Origin: Roseateles_B sp041905785
GTDB taxonomy: Bacteria > Pseudomonadota > Gammaproteobacteria > Burkholderiales > Burkholderiaceae_C
Assembly: GCA_041905785.1 (NCBI GenBank)
Contig: JAYRKJ010000013.1
Location: 1-64,000 of the forward strand
Length of the DNA stretch: 64,000 bases
Direction: 5' to 3'
Translations under genes and position numbers: made by a program
Notes under the pieces: generated by a model
What the model was told of the DNA's origin: nothing
Seen by the model: the letters and a program-made list of their open reading frames with translations, nothing else
The model's database searches: none
Shown: positions 29,357 through 37,915 of the stretch, in pieces
Layout of the letters: every line of letters begins with the position of its first letter
Numbering within the stretch: the first letter of the stretch is position 1

Positions 29357-29499
29357 GGGTTCTCCTGGCAGAAAAGGCTGGCGGGTGAGCCGGCCTCCGT
29401 CCACAGTGAGTCAATCGGGTGAGATTTAAAGAAATGGTCATCACCGTGTCATCACAACACGGCAAAGGCGGAAGTGTAATGGCGAGTAGCGCACGAACT

Positions 29500-29517
29500 G
29501 TGACAGTTCCGTGACGG
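29500..29517 (-). promoter_or_regulatory. putative Pho box upstream of the DUF47-pit operon
   Basis: Read on the minus strand, CCGTCACGGAACTGTCAC is two seven-base half-sites (CCGTCAC and CTGTCAC) separated by four bases, the 11-bp period expected for a PhoB dimer. The second half matches the CTGTCA(T/C) consensus fully; the first differs at two positions. A second pair of direct repeats, GTCATCAC at 29437-29444 and 29448-29455 (also 11 bp apart), lies nearby on the other strand. Confidence 0.6.
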
Positions 29518-29556
29518 TTGATGACGATCAGGATGGCCCATGGCAGGCCGGACGGC

Positions 29557-29955
29557 TCAGGCGCTTCTGAAGATGAAGTACACCGCCCCCAGGAGGCACA
29601 GACCGGCCCACAGGTAATCGGTCTTGAAGGGCTGCCCCATGAAGAACATCGAGAAGGGCACGAAAACCGCCAGCGTCACCACCTCTTGCGTGATCTTGAG
29701 CTGAGCCAGGCTCACGCCACCCGCATAGCCGATCCGGTTGGCCGGCACCTGCAGGAGGTACTCGAACAGCGCGATGGACCAGCTCGCCAGCGCCGCGATC
29801 CACCAAGGCCTGGCCGCAAGGTCCTTCAGGTGGCCGTACCAGGCAAAGGTCATGAAGACATTGGACAGCAGCAGCAGGCCAAGGGTCTGCCAATAAGCGG
29901 AAGAGGCCACAGAGGCTACAGCGGCAGCCCCCGCCGAACTGAGGAATGGCAGCAT
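29557..29955 (-). CDS. DMT-family membrane protein, DUF486
   Basis: 132 residues with four hydrophobic segments. The pattern NVFMTFAWYGHLKDL and IALFEYLLQVPANRIGY is characteristic of DUF486, a small-multidrug-resistance-like fold of unknown substrate. The C-terminal half reads KITQEVVTLAVFVPFSMFFM. It lies 37 bases downstream of folK on the same strand and may be the last gene of that operon. Confidence 0.88.
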   Translation of the reverse strand: MLPFLSSAGAAAVASVASSAYWQTLGLLLLSNVFMTFAWYGHLKDLAARPWWIAALASWSIALFEYLLQVPANRIGYAGGVSLAQLKITQEVVTLAVFVPFSMFFMGQPFKTDYLWAGLCLLGAVYFIFRSA

Positions 29956-29992
29956 GGTGAAGCTCTTGAATGCTCTTGGCGCGCCTCGGCGC

Positions 29993-30505
29993 TCAGTCCG
30001 GGCGGCCCGGGTTCCGGGGCGTCGACCATGGAGCCCCTTCGCAATGCAGGCGCTGGTCCGCCAGGGCAGGCAGCAGGTCAGCCAGCCGCCCCAGTTCGGG
30101 CAGGCTCAGCTCAGGAGCCAGCTCAAGCAGCGGCAGGAGCACGAAGGCCCGCTGGTGCAGGCGTGGATGCGGCAGGGTCAGCCGCTCGTCCGAGCAAACC
30201 AGGCCTTCCATGAGCAGCAGATCCAGATCCAAGGTCCGCGGCGCGTGGCGGTAGGGCCGCTCGCGCCCATGCGCCTGCTCGATGGCCTGCAGGGCGTCCA
30301 GCAAGGCCAGTGGCGTCAAGGCCGTCTCCAGGCAGGCGACGGCATTGAGATAGTCCGGGCCGGTGGCGTCCACCGGCGCGCTGCGCCAGGCCGAAGACAC
30401 CGCCAGCAAGCGGGACTGCGGCAGTGCGGACAAGGCCTGCAAGGCAGTGCGCAGCGTGCCGACAAGATCGCCCAGATTGGCGCCGAGTCCGATGTAGGCC
30501 TTCAT
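29993..30505 (-). CDS. folK: 2-amino-4-hydroxy-6-hydroxymethyldihydropteridine diphosphokinase
   Basis: 170 residues. Transfers pyrophosphate from ATP to the pterin in folate synthesis. The N-terminus MKAYIGLGANLGD, the middle DALQAIEQAHGRER and the signature RTLDLDLLLMEG (the Asp pair binds magnesium) are all present, as is LTLPHPRLHQRAFVLLPL. ATG 30505 is preferred to a GTG one codon upstream. It follows pcnB by 24 bases in the perM-hda-HAD-pcnB-folK order seen in Burkholderiales. Confidence 0.95.
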   Translation of the reverse strand: MKAYIGLGANLGDLVGTLRTALQALSALPQSRLLAVSSAWRSAPVDATGPDYLNAVACLETALTPLALLDALQAIEQAHGRERPYRHAPRTLDLDLLLMEGLVCSDERLTLPHPRLHQRAFVLLPLLELAPELSLPELGRLADLLPALADQRLHCEGAPWSTPRNPGRPD

Positions 30506-30529
30506 CACTGGCTTCGCCGAGGCGCGGAC

Positions 30530-32161
30530 TCAGCCCGCACCGGGCTCGCTGGACGGCGCACCGCCGCCAGTGCCGGCGCGGGGCTTGCGCCGGCGCCGGC
30601 GCTTGCGTGCGGGTGCAGACTCCCGGTCATCGGCTGGCTCCTCTTCGCCTTCAGCGCCCGCATCGTCCCGCGGCTCGGCCGCCGTGGAAGCACCGCGCGA
30701 TTCCCCGCTGATGGCGCCGCGCGCCACCTGACGCACGCGCCCGCCACCGCCTTGCTTGCGCTGCTGCCGGTCGGTCTCGCGGGCCTGCTCGACCAGGGCG
30801 CGACGCTCCTCGTCGCTGCCCAGGGCGAAGTCCTCCCACCAGTCGACCAGCGCCATGTCCATCTCACCGATTTCGGCGCGCAGCAGCAGGAAGTCGAAGC
30901 CGGCCCGGTAGCGCGGCTGCTCGACCAGGCTGTAGGGCCCGTTGCCGCTGCGGCGCTCGAAGCGCGGCTGCATCATCCAGATCTCGCGCATGTCGGCCGC
31001 CAGCTTGCCGCGGCCGGAGATGTCACCGACGCGGGCATCGAAGACCAGGTCGATGGCCTGCTGCAGGGCCGGCACGGCCGGCTCGCCGGCATCGCGCAGA
31101 CGCTGCCAGCGGGCCTGCACCTCATGCCACAGCATGCAGGCCAGCATGAAGCTCGGCGCAACGCTGCGGCCCTCGGCCACGCGGCGGTCGGTGTCTTCCA
31201 GTGCGCGACGCACAAAGCGCCCTTGCCCGTCGTCAGGCAGCGCGCCCTTGTCGTCCAGCACGGCGTCCAGGATGGAGAACACCCCGCGTCCCAGGCCCTG
31301 CTTGCGCAGCTCCTCGAGGCTGGCCAGCGCGTGGCCGGTCTGCAGTAGCTTGATCATCTCGTCGAACATGCGTGAGATGGGCACATTGTCCAGCAGCGGG
31401 ACCATGGCCTTGACGGGCGCTCGCGTCTTGGGCTCCAGCTCGAAGCCCAGCTTGGCGGCAAAGCGCACGGCGCGCAGGATGCGCACGGGGTCTTCGCGGT
31501 AGCGGGTCTCCGGGTCACCGATCATGCGCAGCACGCGCTTCTTCACGTCGGCAAAGCCACCGTGGTAGTCCACCACCAGCTCGCGCTGGGGGTCGTAGTA
31601 CATGGCATTGATGGTGAAGTCGCGGCGGGCGGCATCCTCGATCTGCGGACCCCAGACGTTATCGCGCAACACGCGTCCGCTGGCATCGACCACATGACTC
31701 TTGCCTGCCAGCTCGTCCTTGGACGTCTTCTCGTTGCCGCTGACCTGCTCGGCAGCTTCGTTGGCCAGCAGCGCACGGAAGGTGGAGACCTCGATCACCT
31801 CATGCTCCCGCCCGCGCCCATAGACCACATGCACGATGCGGAAGCGCCGGCCGATGATGAAGGCGCGCCGGAACAAGGCCTTGACCTGCTCGGGCGTGGC
31901 GTTGGTCGCGACGTCGAAGTCCTTGGGACGGCGCCCCAGCAGCAGGTCACGCACGGCGCCGCCCACGATATAGGCCTCGAAGCCCGCCTCGCTGAGCGTG
32001 CGCACGACCTTGACCGCGCGGTCGTCCAGCAGGTCGGGGTCGATGCCATGCTCGGCCGCGCCGATCTCGACCCGCTTGCCCAGGGCATGCGCCCCGGACT
32101 TGGCCTTGGCACCGGTCTTGCCGGGCTTGCCCAGCAGCTTGTCAATCAGGTTCTTGATCAT
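30530..32161 (-). CDS. pcnB: poly(A) polymerase I
   Basis: 543 residues. Adds 3' poly(A) tails that promote RNA decay. The class II nucleotidyltransferase head is clear: EAYIVGGAVRDLLLGRRPKDFDVATNA, with the two catalytic aspartates in DFDV and a third near EHEVIEVSTFR. RRDFTINAMYYD and EDPVRILRAVRFAAKLG follow. The C-terminus (about 455-543) is a low-complexity tail with an acidic stretch and then RKRRRRRK, probably an RNA-binding arm. ATG 32161 overlaps the HAD gene stop. Confidence 0.95.
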   Translation of the reverse strand: MIKNLIDKLLGKPGKTGAKAKSGAHALGKRVEIGAAEHGIDPDLLDDRAVKVVRTLSEAGFEAYIVGGAVRDLLLGRRPKDFDVATNATPEQVKALFRRAFIIGRRFRIVHVVYGRGREHEVIEVSTFRALLANEAAEQVSGNEKTSKDELAGKSHVVDASGRVLRDNVWGPQIEDAARRDFTINAMYYDPQRELVVDYHGGFADVKKRVLRMIGDPETRYREDPVRILRAVRFAAKLGFELEPKTRAPVKAMVPLLDNVPISRMFDEMIKLLQTGHALASLEELRKQGLGRGVFSILDAVLDDKGALPDDGQGRFVRRALEDTDRRVAEGRSVAPSFMLACMLWHEVQARWQRLRDAGEPAVPALQQAIDLVFDARVGDISGRGKLAADMREIWMMQPRFERRSGNGPYSLVEQPRYRAGFDFLLLRAEIGEMDMALVDWWEDFALGSDEERRALVEQARETDRQQRKQGGGGRVRQVARGAISGESRGASTAAEPRDDAGAEGEEEPADDRESAPARKRRRRRKPRAGTGGGAPSSEPGAG

Positions 32162-32826
32162 GCAAAGAGATTCAGGATGGGCCAGCCCCGGGCCTGGGCA
32201 ATCTGTGCCAGTGCCGCTGATGGGTTGGTCGCGACGGGGTGGCTGACTCGCTCCATCAGGGGCAAGTCATTCACCGAATCGCTGTAGAAGTGCACTTGCT
32301 CGAAATCCTTCAGGGCCCGCCCCTGCTCGGCCAGCCACTGCTCGACGCGCACGATCTTGCCGGCCTGGAAGGAAGGCACGCCGCGGATGGCGCCGCTGTA
32401 GTGGCCTGCCGTGTCCCGTTCCAGTTGCACCGCGATCAGATCACGCACGCCAAAGGCCTCGGCAATGGGCGTGGTCACGAACTCGTTGGTGGCGGTCACG
32501 ATGGCCACCAGATCACCGCGCTCCTGGTGCTCGCGCACCAGGGCCAGCGCATTGTCGCGCATCATGGGCCGCATCACCTCATCCATGAATCGCTGGCGCA
32601 CGGCCAGGGCTTCTTCGAGCGGTCGCGAGCGCCAGACCGAGGTGGCAAAGGCGATGTATTCGTCCAGATCCAGCTGGCCGGCCTGGTAGTGGGCAAAGAA
32701 CTCGTCGTTGCGCTGCGCCCACTCGCCGCCGTCGGCCCAGCCGATCCGCACCATGAAGTGCCCGAAGGCATGATCGGAATCGCCCGGAATCAGGGTTCCG
32801 TCGAGGTCGAACAGGGTCAGGTTCAT
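32158..32826 (-). CDS. HAD-superfamily (subfamily IB) phosphatase
   Basis: 222 residues. Motif I is FDLDGTLIPGDSD with its nucleophile Asp, motif II the Thr in IVTATNEFVTTPIAE, and motif IV YSDSVNDLPLME. The arrangement is SerB/CicA-like, and members hydrolyse small phosphate esters such as phosphoserine or histidinol phosphate; the substrate here is unknown. It shares a TGATG junction with hda upstream and ATGA with pcnB downstream, so it is tightly coupled to both, an order conserved in Burkholderiales. Confidence 0.88.
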   Translation of the reverse strand: MNLTLFDLDGTLIPGDSDHAFGHFMVRIGWADGGEWAQRNDEFFAHYQAGQLDLDEYIAFATSVWRSRPLEEALAVRQRFMDEVMRPMMRDNALALVREHQERGDLVAIVTATNEFVTTPIAEAFGVRDLIAVQLERDTAGHYSGAIRGVPSFQAGKIVRVEQWLAEQGRALKDFEQVHFYSDSVNDLPLMERVSHPVATNPSAALAQIAQARGWPILNLFA

Positions 32827-33494
32827 CAGCTTCCTTGGTCCAGCAGCATCTGGCGCAGCAGCGGCACGGTCACGGCCCGCTTGTTGGCCAGTGCGAATTC
32901 ATCCAGCCTGTCCAGCAGGCCCATCAGGTGCTTGAGATCGCGGGCGAAGCGGGTCAGCAGGTAGTCCATCACCTCGTCGCTGAGCACGATGCCGCGCCGG
33001 TCTGCCTCACGCCGCAGCGCGGCGCGCATCTCACCTTCGGGCAAGGGCTGCAGCGCATAGGTCGGCCCCCAGCCGAGTCGGGTGCGCAGGTCTTCCCGCA
33101 GGTCGAGGTCGATGGGCGGCGCAACGCCCGTGGACACCACGGCCAGGCCCTGCGTGGCCGCCTCGACGAAGAGCGTGAAGGCCGCATGCTGCTGGCCGGG
33201 ATCGAAGCGGTCGCAGTCATCCAACAGCAGCAGGCTGGGATGGGCGGGCAATTCCCAGGGCAGGGGCGTCTCGGCGTCGTACCAGCCCACCTGGGCGCCG
33301 GCGGCCTGCCAGGACTGGGCCAGGGCGCGCAGCACATGAGTCTTGCCGCAGCCGGCCTGCCCCCACAGGAATACCGGCGGCTCGCCGGGCCGCAGCGACT
33401 GCAGATGAGCCAGGGCCGCCTCATTGGCACCAGGCAGGAGGTTGTCGAAGGAGTAATGCGGCTCGGGACCGAGCGCCAGCGGAATCTGCTTCAA
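32826..33494 (-). CDS. hda: DnaA regulatory inactivator Hda
   Basis: 222-residue AAA+ protein that, with the sliding clamp, stimulates DnaA-ATP hydrolysis to prevent re-initiation. The clamp-binding N-terminus MKQIPLALG, Walker A GQAGCGKTHVLRA, Walker B LLLLDDCDRF and a C-terminal lid typical of DnaA-like ATPases (LKHLMGLLDRLDEFAL) are visible. The start overlaps the stop of the permease gene (ATGA). The assignment rests on the clamp motif and the small size compared with DnaA. Confidence 0.92.
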   Translation of the reverse strand: MKQIPLALGPEPHYSFDNLLPGANEAALAHLQSLRPGEPPVFLWGQAGCGKTHVLRALAQSWQAAGAQVGWYDAETPLPWELPAHPSLLLLDDCDRFDPGQQHAAFTLFVEAATQGLAVVSTGVAPPIDLDLREDLRTRLGWGPTYALQPLPEGEMRAALRREADRRGIVLSDEVMDYLLTRFARDLKHLMGLLDRLDEFALANKRAVTVPLLRQMLLDQGS

Positions 33495-34561
33495 GAACGG
33501 GGACTCTGGAACAAGGCGCTGGACAGGTAGGCCTCACGCAGGCGACGTGCGGCAACCACCCCCAGGGCGGACACGGGCAAGGCGATCAGCACGCCGACAA
33601 ATCCGAACAGATGGCCGAAGGCCAGCAGGGCGAAGATCACCATCAAGGGCGACAGGCCGATGCGCTCCCCCACCAGGCGCGGGGTCAACACGAAGCTCTC
33701 CAGCACCTGGCCCAGACTGAACACCACGGCCACGGCCAGCAGGCCATAGAGGTTGGCGAACTGCAGCAGCGCGGCCATCAGCGCCAGCAGCAGGCCCAGG
33801 CCGAAGCCCAGGTAGGGAATGAAGACCGCCAGGCCGGTGAAGATGCCCACGGGCAGTGCCAGGTCGAAACCCGCCAGCAGCAGGGCCAGGCTGTAGTAGA
33901 CGGCCAGCAGCAGCATGACCAGCAGTTGGCCGCGCAAGTACTGGCCCAGCATGGTGTCACATTCCTGCAGGAAGCGCCCCACCGGCGGACGCAGGCGCGG
34001 CGGCACCAGGCCCCACACGCGGGACAGCAGGCTGTGCCAGTCGTGCAGCAGGTAGAACAGCACCACGGGCAACAGGACAGCATTGCCCACGATGGCCAGC
34101 ACGAAGCTGCCGCCAATGCGGGCTGAACTCAGCGCGGTGGCCAGCCAGTCTTCCAGATTGGCATCCAGGTACTTGAGCACGAAGGCCTTGATGCTGGCCG
34201 TATCCAGGGCCACCTGCACGCCATGCTGGGACAGCCAGGGCGACACGTGCTTGTTCAGCGCATTGGCCAGCACCGGGATCTGCTCGCGCAGCTGCGGCAG
34301 CTCGCGGCTGAGGATGGGCAGCAGGAGCAGGAGCAGCGAAAGCAAGGCCACGCCGGCCGCCAGCTCCACCAGGACGACCGCCAGCAGCCGGGGCACGCGG
34401 CGCCGGGTCAGGGCCTCCACCGCCGGACTCAGGGCATAGGCCAGGACGCCCGCCATCAGGAAGGGCGCCAGCACCGGAGAGAGCAGCCAGACCAGACCCA
34501 GGCACAGCAGAGCCAGGGCCGTCCAGGCCAGCGCATAGCGTTGGGTCTTGCTCAGGGTCAT
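33491..34561 (-). CDS. AI-2E family transporter (PerM-like)
   Basis: 356-residue polytopic membrane protein with seven to eight helices: two at the N-terminus, a cytoplasmic segment near 90-170 and a hydrophobic C-terminal half with IPYLGFGLGLLLALM and the conserved LTPRLVGERIGLSPLMVIFALLAFG. The family name comes from TqsA, but substrates vary and I claim none. A -10-like TAGAAT lies on the minus strand at 34638-34643. ATG 34561 is chosen because homology begins there; it is the first gene of the unit reaching folK. Confidence 0.9.
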   Translation of the reverse strand: MTLSKTQRYALAWTALALLCLGLVWLLSPVLAPFLMAGVLAYALSPAVEALTRRRVPRLLAVVLVELAAGVALLSLLLLLLPILSRELPQLREQIPVLANALNKHVSPWLSQHGVQVALDTASIKAFVLKYLDANLEDWLATALSSARIGGSFVLAIVGNAVLLPVVLFYLLHDWHSLLSRVWGLVPPRLRPPVGRFLQECDTMLGQYLRGQLLVMLLLAVYYSLALLLAGFDLALPVGIFTGLAVFIPYLGFGLGLLLALMAALLQFANLYGLLAVAVVFSLGQVLESFVLTPRLVGERIGLSPLMVIFALLAFGHLFGFVGVLIALPVSALGVVAARRLREAYLSSALFQSPRS

Positions 34562-34668
34562 GCTGGTTTGAATCTGATGAAGGCCGGCGGCCAACGAAAA
34601 TACGCGCAGGGCGGGAAGCCGTCGAAGGCAGGCCCGGATTCTAGGGTCTCTTGCCCCGGCTCGGACGC

Positions 34669-35541
34669 TCAGTGCAGCAGGCCGCCATCCGGCGACTGGC
34701 GCAGAAGCTCCAAGCGTTCCCGGGCCAGTTGCGCCTGCTCCGCCGCCGGGTGCAGGCGCAGCAGACGCTCGTAGTCCGCCACCGCCTCGGGCCACTGCAT
34801 CAGGCGCTCCAGGGTATGGGCACGGTCCAGCAGCTCCTCGGCATCATCGGGCAACAGGATCAGGAGGCGATGCTGCACTTTCAGCAGCAGGGCCCAATGA
34901 CCGGAGCGCCGGTGGATTTCCTTCAGATTGCGAAGCATGCGAGCCAGCCAATGCCGCGGACTGCAGGGCTGCAGAAACAGCTCCAGCGGCAGGTCCGACG
35001 GATCGTTGATCCCCGCCCGCTCGCGCAAGGGATGCAGCAGCTCCTCCAGCGCATCGCGGGACAGCGAGCGGCCATGGAAGACGTCCATCACCACCTCACC
35101 CGCCGGCAGTTGCAGGCAGACCAGAAAATGCCCCGGGAAGGAGATGCCCCGCGCCTTCAGACCCAGCTGCAGGGCCAGCTCGGTGTAGAGCAGGCTCAGG
35201 CTGATGGGAATGCCGCGACGCGTCTTCAGCACCTCGTGCAGGTAGGAGTTGGCCGCTGCGTAGTAGTCATTGACATTGCCGGCAAAGCCCTGGTCCTGGA
35301 AGAAGAAGGCGTTGAGCAGGCGCAGGCGCTGGCTGGCCACCGCATCGGCCGGCACTCGTCGCTTCAGCTTCAGCGCCAGGGCGTCGATGTCGGCCAGCAG
35401 CTGCTGCACATCGAGTTGCGGCCATTCGTCCTGAGCCAGGGTGGCGGCAGCCTCCACGAGGTGCAGACTCTCATCCTCGGCCACCAGACGGGCGAAGTAG
35501 TCCAGCGGATCCACGCTGGCCAGATCGAGGAAGGCGCTCAT
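34669..35541 (-). CDS. SirB1-family protein (transglutaminase-like plus TPR)
   Basis: 290 residues. The N-terminal two-thirds is the transglut_core2/SirB1 domain: NAFFFQDQGFAGNVNDYYAAANSYLHEVLKTRRGIPISLSLLY, with ISFPGHFLV as the conserved His block. The usual catalytic Cys of active transglutaminases is not obvious, so a protease or transferase activity is unlikely to be canonical. The C-terminus (about 210-285) reads as two TPR-like helix pairs. SirB1 homologues lie near core genes in many proteobacteria with no firm function. It follows murJ by 18 bases. Confidence 0.88.
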   Translation of the reverse strand: MSAFLDLASVDPLDYFARLVAEDESLHLVEAAATLAQDEWPQLDVQQLLADIDALALKLKRRVPADAVASQRLRLLNAFFFQDQGFAGNVNDYYAAANSYLHEVLKTRRGIPISLSLLYTELALQLGLKARGISFPGHFLVCLQLPAGEVVMDVFHGRSLSRDALEELLHPLRERAGINDPSDLPLELFLQPCSPRHWLARMLRNLKEIHRRSGHWALLLKVQHRLLILLPDDAEELLDRAHTLERLMQWPEAVADYERLLRLHPAAEQAQLARERLELLRQSPDGGLLH

Positions 35542-35559
35542 GAGCTCATCATCGCCGCC

Positions 35560-37122
35560 TCAGTGGCGACGCGCAAATTCACGCAGCTTCAGCCCCGAAA
35601 GCAGGAGCACTGCGAAATAGACCAGCGCCGAGGCCGACAGGCTCAGCGCCATCCAGGCAGCGCGCTGCAGCTCGTGCCTGCCCAGCGCCACCCAGTCCAG
35701 CACCCTGCCCAGCCACCACTGCAAGGCCGCCATGGCCAGGCAGGCCAGCAGCACGCGCGCCATGAAAAGCCCCCAGCCTGGTGCCGGCGTGTAGGCCCCG
35801 CGCTGGCGCAGTCCGTGCAGCAAGACGCCCGCATTCACCAGCGCGCCCAGACCGATCGACAAGGCCAAACCCGCCACGCCGATGCTGGGCACGAGCAACA
35901 GATTGAACAGCTGGGTCAGCAGCAGGACGCCGATGGCGATGCGGGCCGGGGTGGCACTGTCCTGCCGCGCATAGAAGCCCGGCGCCAGCACCTTGATCGC
36001 CACCAGCCCCAGCAGGCCGACGCCCCAGCCCATGACGGCCTGCGCCGTGCGCTGCACGTCATCCGCATGGAAGGCGCCCCGATGGTAGAGCGTGGCCACC
36101 AGCGGCTCGGCAAACACCAGCAGAGCCACCGCGCAAGGCAGCGCCAGCAGCATCACCATGCGCAGCCCCCAGTCCAGCAGCGCGGAATAGCGCTCCCCCT
36201 GCTCGCTGGCCTGCGCAGAAGCCAGCTGCGGGGTCAGCACCGCACTGAGAGCGACGCCCAGCAGGCCGATGGGAAACTCCATCAGCCGATCCGCATAGTT
36301 GAGCCAGGAGGTGGCGCCTTCAGCGATGTGGCTGGAAATCTGCGTGTTGATCAGCAGCGACACCTGCGAAACTCCCACACCCAGCAGCGCCGGCCCCATC
36401 TGCTTGAGGATCTGCAGCACGCCGACATGATGCCGGGCGCGACGCAGGGCTGCCCAGCTCAGCCCGATGCGCGGCAGCATGCCGATGCGGCGCAGTGCCG
36501 GCACCTGCACAGCCAGCTGCAGCAGCCCGCCCACCATGACCCCCAGGGCCATGGCGTAGATGCCCGGATACCCCCAGGCCGGCAGCTGCTTGGCCAGCAC
36601 GTAGCCGACCACGATGCAGCTGAGGTTCAGCAGCACCGGCGTCACGGCCGGCACCATGAAACGGCGCCAGGTGTTCAGCACGCCGGCCGACAGCGCCACC
36701 AGGGACATGCAGCCGATGTAAGGGAAGGTCCAGCGCGTCATCACGACGGCCGCCTCATGCCCTTCCTTGGGCATGCCGGCCCCCAGGGCCCAGACCAGCA
36801 AGGGGGCGGCCAGCACCCCGACAACACAGGTCGCCAGCAGTGCCCAGCTCAGCACGGTGGCGACGGCATCCACCAGGTCTCGCGTCGCCTCATCCCCGTG
36901 CCGAGCCCGCATCGCCGCCAAGGCCGGCACGAAGGCCTGCGAAAACGCCCCTTCGGCAAACAGGCGCCGCAGCAGATTGGGGATGCGAAAGGACACCAGG
37001 AAGGCGTCGGTCATCGCAGTCGCGCCGAACAGGCCGGCCACCATCTGCTCGCGCACCAGGCCCGTGACGCGGGAGGCGAGGGTCAACACCGAAATCAGGG
37101 ACGCGGAACGCAGCAGGCTCAT
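35560..37122 (-). CDS. murJ: lipid II flippase MurJ
   Basis: 520-residue inner-membrane protein with about 14 helices that flips the peptidoglycan precursor lipid II. The N-terminus MSLLRSASLISVLTLASRVTGLVREQ is diagnostic; FGATAMTDAFLVSFRIPNLLRRLFAEGAFSQAFVP is the MviN/MurJ signature, and the inner arginines expected in the central cavity are present there. ATG 37122 is chosen by family alignment; upstream in-frame sequence is not MurJ-like. Divergent from rpsT. A CATAAT -10-like hexamer lies on the minus strand at 37224-37229. Confidence 0.96.
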   Translation of the reverse strand: MSLLRSASLISVLTLASRVTGLVREQMVAGLFGATAMTDAFLVSFRIPNLLRRLFAEGAFSQAFVPALAAMRARHGDEATRDLVDAVATVLSWALLATCVVGVLAAPLLVWALGAGMPKEGHEAAVVMTRWTFPYIGCMSLVALSAGVLNTWRRFMVPAVTPVLLNLSCIVVGYVLAKQLPAWGYPGIYAMALGVMVGGLLQLAVQVPALRRIGMLPRIGLSWAALRRARHHVGVLQILKQMGPALLGVGVSQVSLLINTQISSHIAEGATSWLNYADRLMEFPIGLLGVALSAVLTPQLASAQASEQGERYSALLDWGLRMVMLLALPCAVALLVFAEPLVATLYHRGAFHADDVQRTAQAVMGWGVGLLGLVAIKVLAPGFYARQDSATPARIAIGVLLLTQLFNLLLVPSIGVAGLALSIGLGALVNAGVLLHGLRQRGAYTPAPGWGLFMARVLLACLAMAALQWWLGRVLDWVALGRHELQRAAWMALSLSASALVYFAVLLLSGLKLREFARRH

Positions 37123-37317
37123 CGGAAATTTCGTCTTTCTTGCCCCGGCGCCTGCGGTGGCACCGAAATTGGCCAAGACGCAAGGCGCTGGTGGCCCCGA
37201 CAAGCAGGGCGGGACGGGCGGCGATTATGAGCGAAGCCCATGTTCTAGAATCCAGGCTTTCGTTCGCGAATTGGCCAAATTTGCATGCCGACTCTATGAA
37301 TCGGCTTTTGCAAGTGC

Positions 37318-37323
37318 TATACT
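37318..37323 (+). promoter_or_regulatory. putative -10 element of rpsT
   Basis: TATACT, five of six matches, 34 bases before the rpsT ATG, in an AT-richer stretch between murJ and rpsT. The -35 region is weak. Confidence 0.5.
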
Positions 37324-37357
37324 CGCGGTCTTTGCACCAACTGGATTAACAAAGAAC

Positions 37358-37654
37358 ATGGCAAGCTCTTCCAAAGCCAAGAAGAAAACCGTCCGTTTGG
37401 CATCGGGGCGCAAGCGCGCTCGCCAGGACGTCAAGCTGAACGCCGCCAACACGGCTCTGCGCTCCAAATTCCGCACGGTCATCAAGAACGTGCAAAAGGC
37501 CGTGGTCGCTGGCGACAAGACCAAGGCTGCTGAACTGTTCAAGACTGCCCAGGCCGTGATCGACTCGGTCGCCGACAAGGGCATCTTCCACAAGAACAAG
37601 GCTGCTCGCCATAAGAGCCGCCTGTCCGCCAAGATCAAGGCACTGGCTGCCTGA
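37358..37654 (+). CDS. rpsT: 30S ribosomal protein S20
   Basis: 98-residue basic protein binding the 5' domain of 16S rRNA. It begins MASSSKAKKKTVRLASGRKRARQ and keeps the S20 core (LNAANTALRSKFRTVIKNV, ADKGIFHKNKAARHKSRLS). The ATG at 37358 is selected since the frame upstream is antisense to murJ. Single-gene unit with its own -10 candidate and a strong terminator at 37683. Confidence 0.97.
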   Translation: MASSSKAKKKTVRLASGRKRARQDVKLNAANTALRSKFRTVIKNVQKAVVAGDKTKAAELFKTAQAVIDSVADKGIFHKNKAARHKSRLSAKIKALAA

Positions 37655-37682
37655 AACACCGGTCCTGGTGCAAAGAGCTGAA

Positions 37683-37707
37683 AGGCCCGCCTCTGGCGGG
37701 CCTTTTT
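37683..37707 (+). terminator. Rho-independent terminator of rpsT
   Basis: Perfect 9-bp stem AGGCCCGCC (37683-37691) / GGCGGGCCT (37695-37703) with loop TCT, followed by a T-run, 28 bases past the rpsT stop. Confidence 0.92.
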
Positions 37708-37724
37708 CATGGCCTTGCCCCTTT

Positions 37725-37802
37725 GTGGCTGTTGTTAGTGGCTGTTGTTAGTGGCTGTTGTTAGTGGCTGTTGTTACTGGCCGCTGTTAGTGGCCGCTTT
37801 TT
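37725..37802. repeat. 13-bp tandem repeat (four exact, two degenerate copies)
   Basis: Unit GTGGCTGTTGTTA occurs exactly at 37725, 37738, 37751 and 37764, then as CTGGCCGCTGTTA at 37777 and GTGGCCGCTTTTT at 37790. The following 70 bases are a looser CG(T/C)TCTCGTT-like low-complexity stretch. It lies between the rpsT terminator and the convergent end of the hydrolase gene at 37916 and has no coding potential I can support. Confidence 0.95.
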
Positions 37803-37915
37803 TAGGGCCCGCTCTTTGCCCCCGCTCTCGTAACGCCCGTTCTCGTTGCGCTCGTTTTGCCGTGCGCTGACGAAGCCTGACGCAACCCTCACCGCCATGC
37901 ATCGGGGCCGCCGTC

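Noticed and set aside
34651..37230. 859-codon plus-strand frame opposite the SirB1 gene and murJ
   Set aside because: Gln/His/Arg-rich shadow spanning two well-identified minus-strand genes.
37725..37802. The 13-bp array considered as a CRISPR or an attachment site
   Set aside because: Units are directly abutting with no spacers, and there are no cas, integrase or tRNA genes nearby.
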